Source of the DNA: DASPTR01 sp041481365
Lineage (GTDB): Archaea > Thermoproteota > Bathyarchaeia > Bathyarchaeales > Bathycorpusculaceae
Length of the DNA: 5,769 bases
Direction: 5' to 3'
Assembly: GCA_041481365.1 (NCBI GenBank)
Contig: JBGPBS010000094.1
Span: forward strand, 1 to 5,769
Shown here one piece after another: positions 5,661 to 5,769 of the stretch. A program made the translations under genes and the position numbers. Numbering within the stretch: the stretch's first letter is position 1; every line of letters begins with the position of its first letter. Below the pieces are notes generated by a model. The model was not told where the DNA came from. It was given only the letters and a program-made list of their open reading frames with translations, and searched no databases.

Positions 5661-5769
5661 CGCACGAGAATAGCGCAATAGTCTAGTCTATCCATATCTC
5701 TCAATTTGCAGCATTACATAGTCTCTTCTTTTTCAGTTCTTATGACTTATGGAAGAACCTTCGATTCAA

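Noticed and set aside
5457..5704. Two minus-strand frames of 66-73 codons
   Set aside because: They overlap the small basic gene, lack a Shine-Dalgarno and have a Phe/Leu/Ser-rich composition expected from the reverse complement of Lys/Glu-rich coding sequence.
5742..5769. Possible gene start at the right edge (ATG 5742 or ATG 5749, both open to the end), with TTACATA at 5714-5720
   Set aside because: Only seven to nine codons are visible, the TATA-like element is weak and there is no Shine-Dalgarno; too little to support a feature, though a leaderless start is possible.
5750..5769. TTCGATTC resembling a tRNA T-loop
   Set aside because: The flanking bases do not form a T stem and no cloverleaf can be drawn upstream.

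Overview
The window reads as archaeal chromosome, probably from the TACK side (Bathyarchaeia or a relative is my best guess, not proven). The reasons are a family B replicative DNA polymerase whose N-terminus resembles crenarchaeal PolB1, a threonyl-tRNA synthetase without an attached editing domain, TATA-box-like promoters about 25 bases upstream of starts, short or absent leaders, and Shine-Dalgarno motifs of the GGTG / GGAGG kind. TAG, TAA and TGA-type context all behave as ordinary stops; three genes end in TAG, so TAG is not reserved for pyrrolysine here.

Layout. Positions 1-561 (minus strand) hold the first 187 codons of a family B DNA polymerase that runs off the left edge. It follows thrS (599-1792 plus an upstream extension to about 1940, minus strand) with a 37-base gap, so the two look like one transcript. 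A divergent promoter region (about 1941-2074) separates thrS from an RsmB/NOP2/Sun-type RNA m5C methyltransferase on the plus strand (2075-3430). A 96-base convergent spacer follows. Then comes a tight two-gene minus-strand unit: an agmatinase-family ureohydrolase (4340-5248, promoter at about 5295-5304) and, six bases behind it, a class I SAM-dependent methyltransferase (3527-4333). On the right, 5267-5528 is a divergent regulatory region, and a 43-codon, very basic small protein with a strong Shine-Dalgarno sits at 5529-5660. The last 109 bases hold no gene I can support.

Function. The content is mostly housekeeping: tRNA charging, DNA replication, RNA methylation and polyamine synthesis. 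No mobile element, CRISPR array, tRNA, rRNA or defence cassette is visible. I did not find an exotic new system. The points most worth a second look are the unresolved start of thrS (one base too many in a G tract right after a well-placed ATG would explain it), the PIP-box-like motif at the very N-terminus of the polymerase, the small basic protein, and the agmatinase-methyltransferase pairing.
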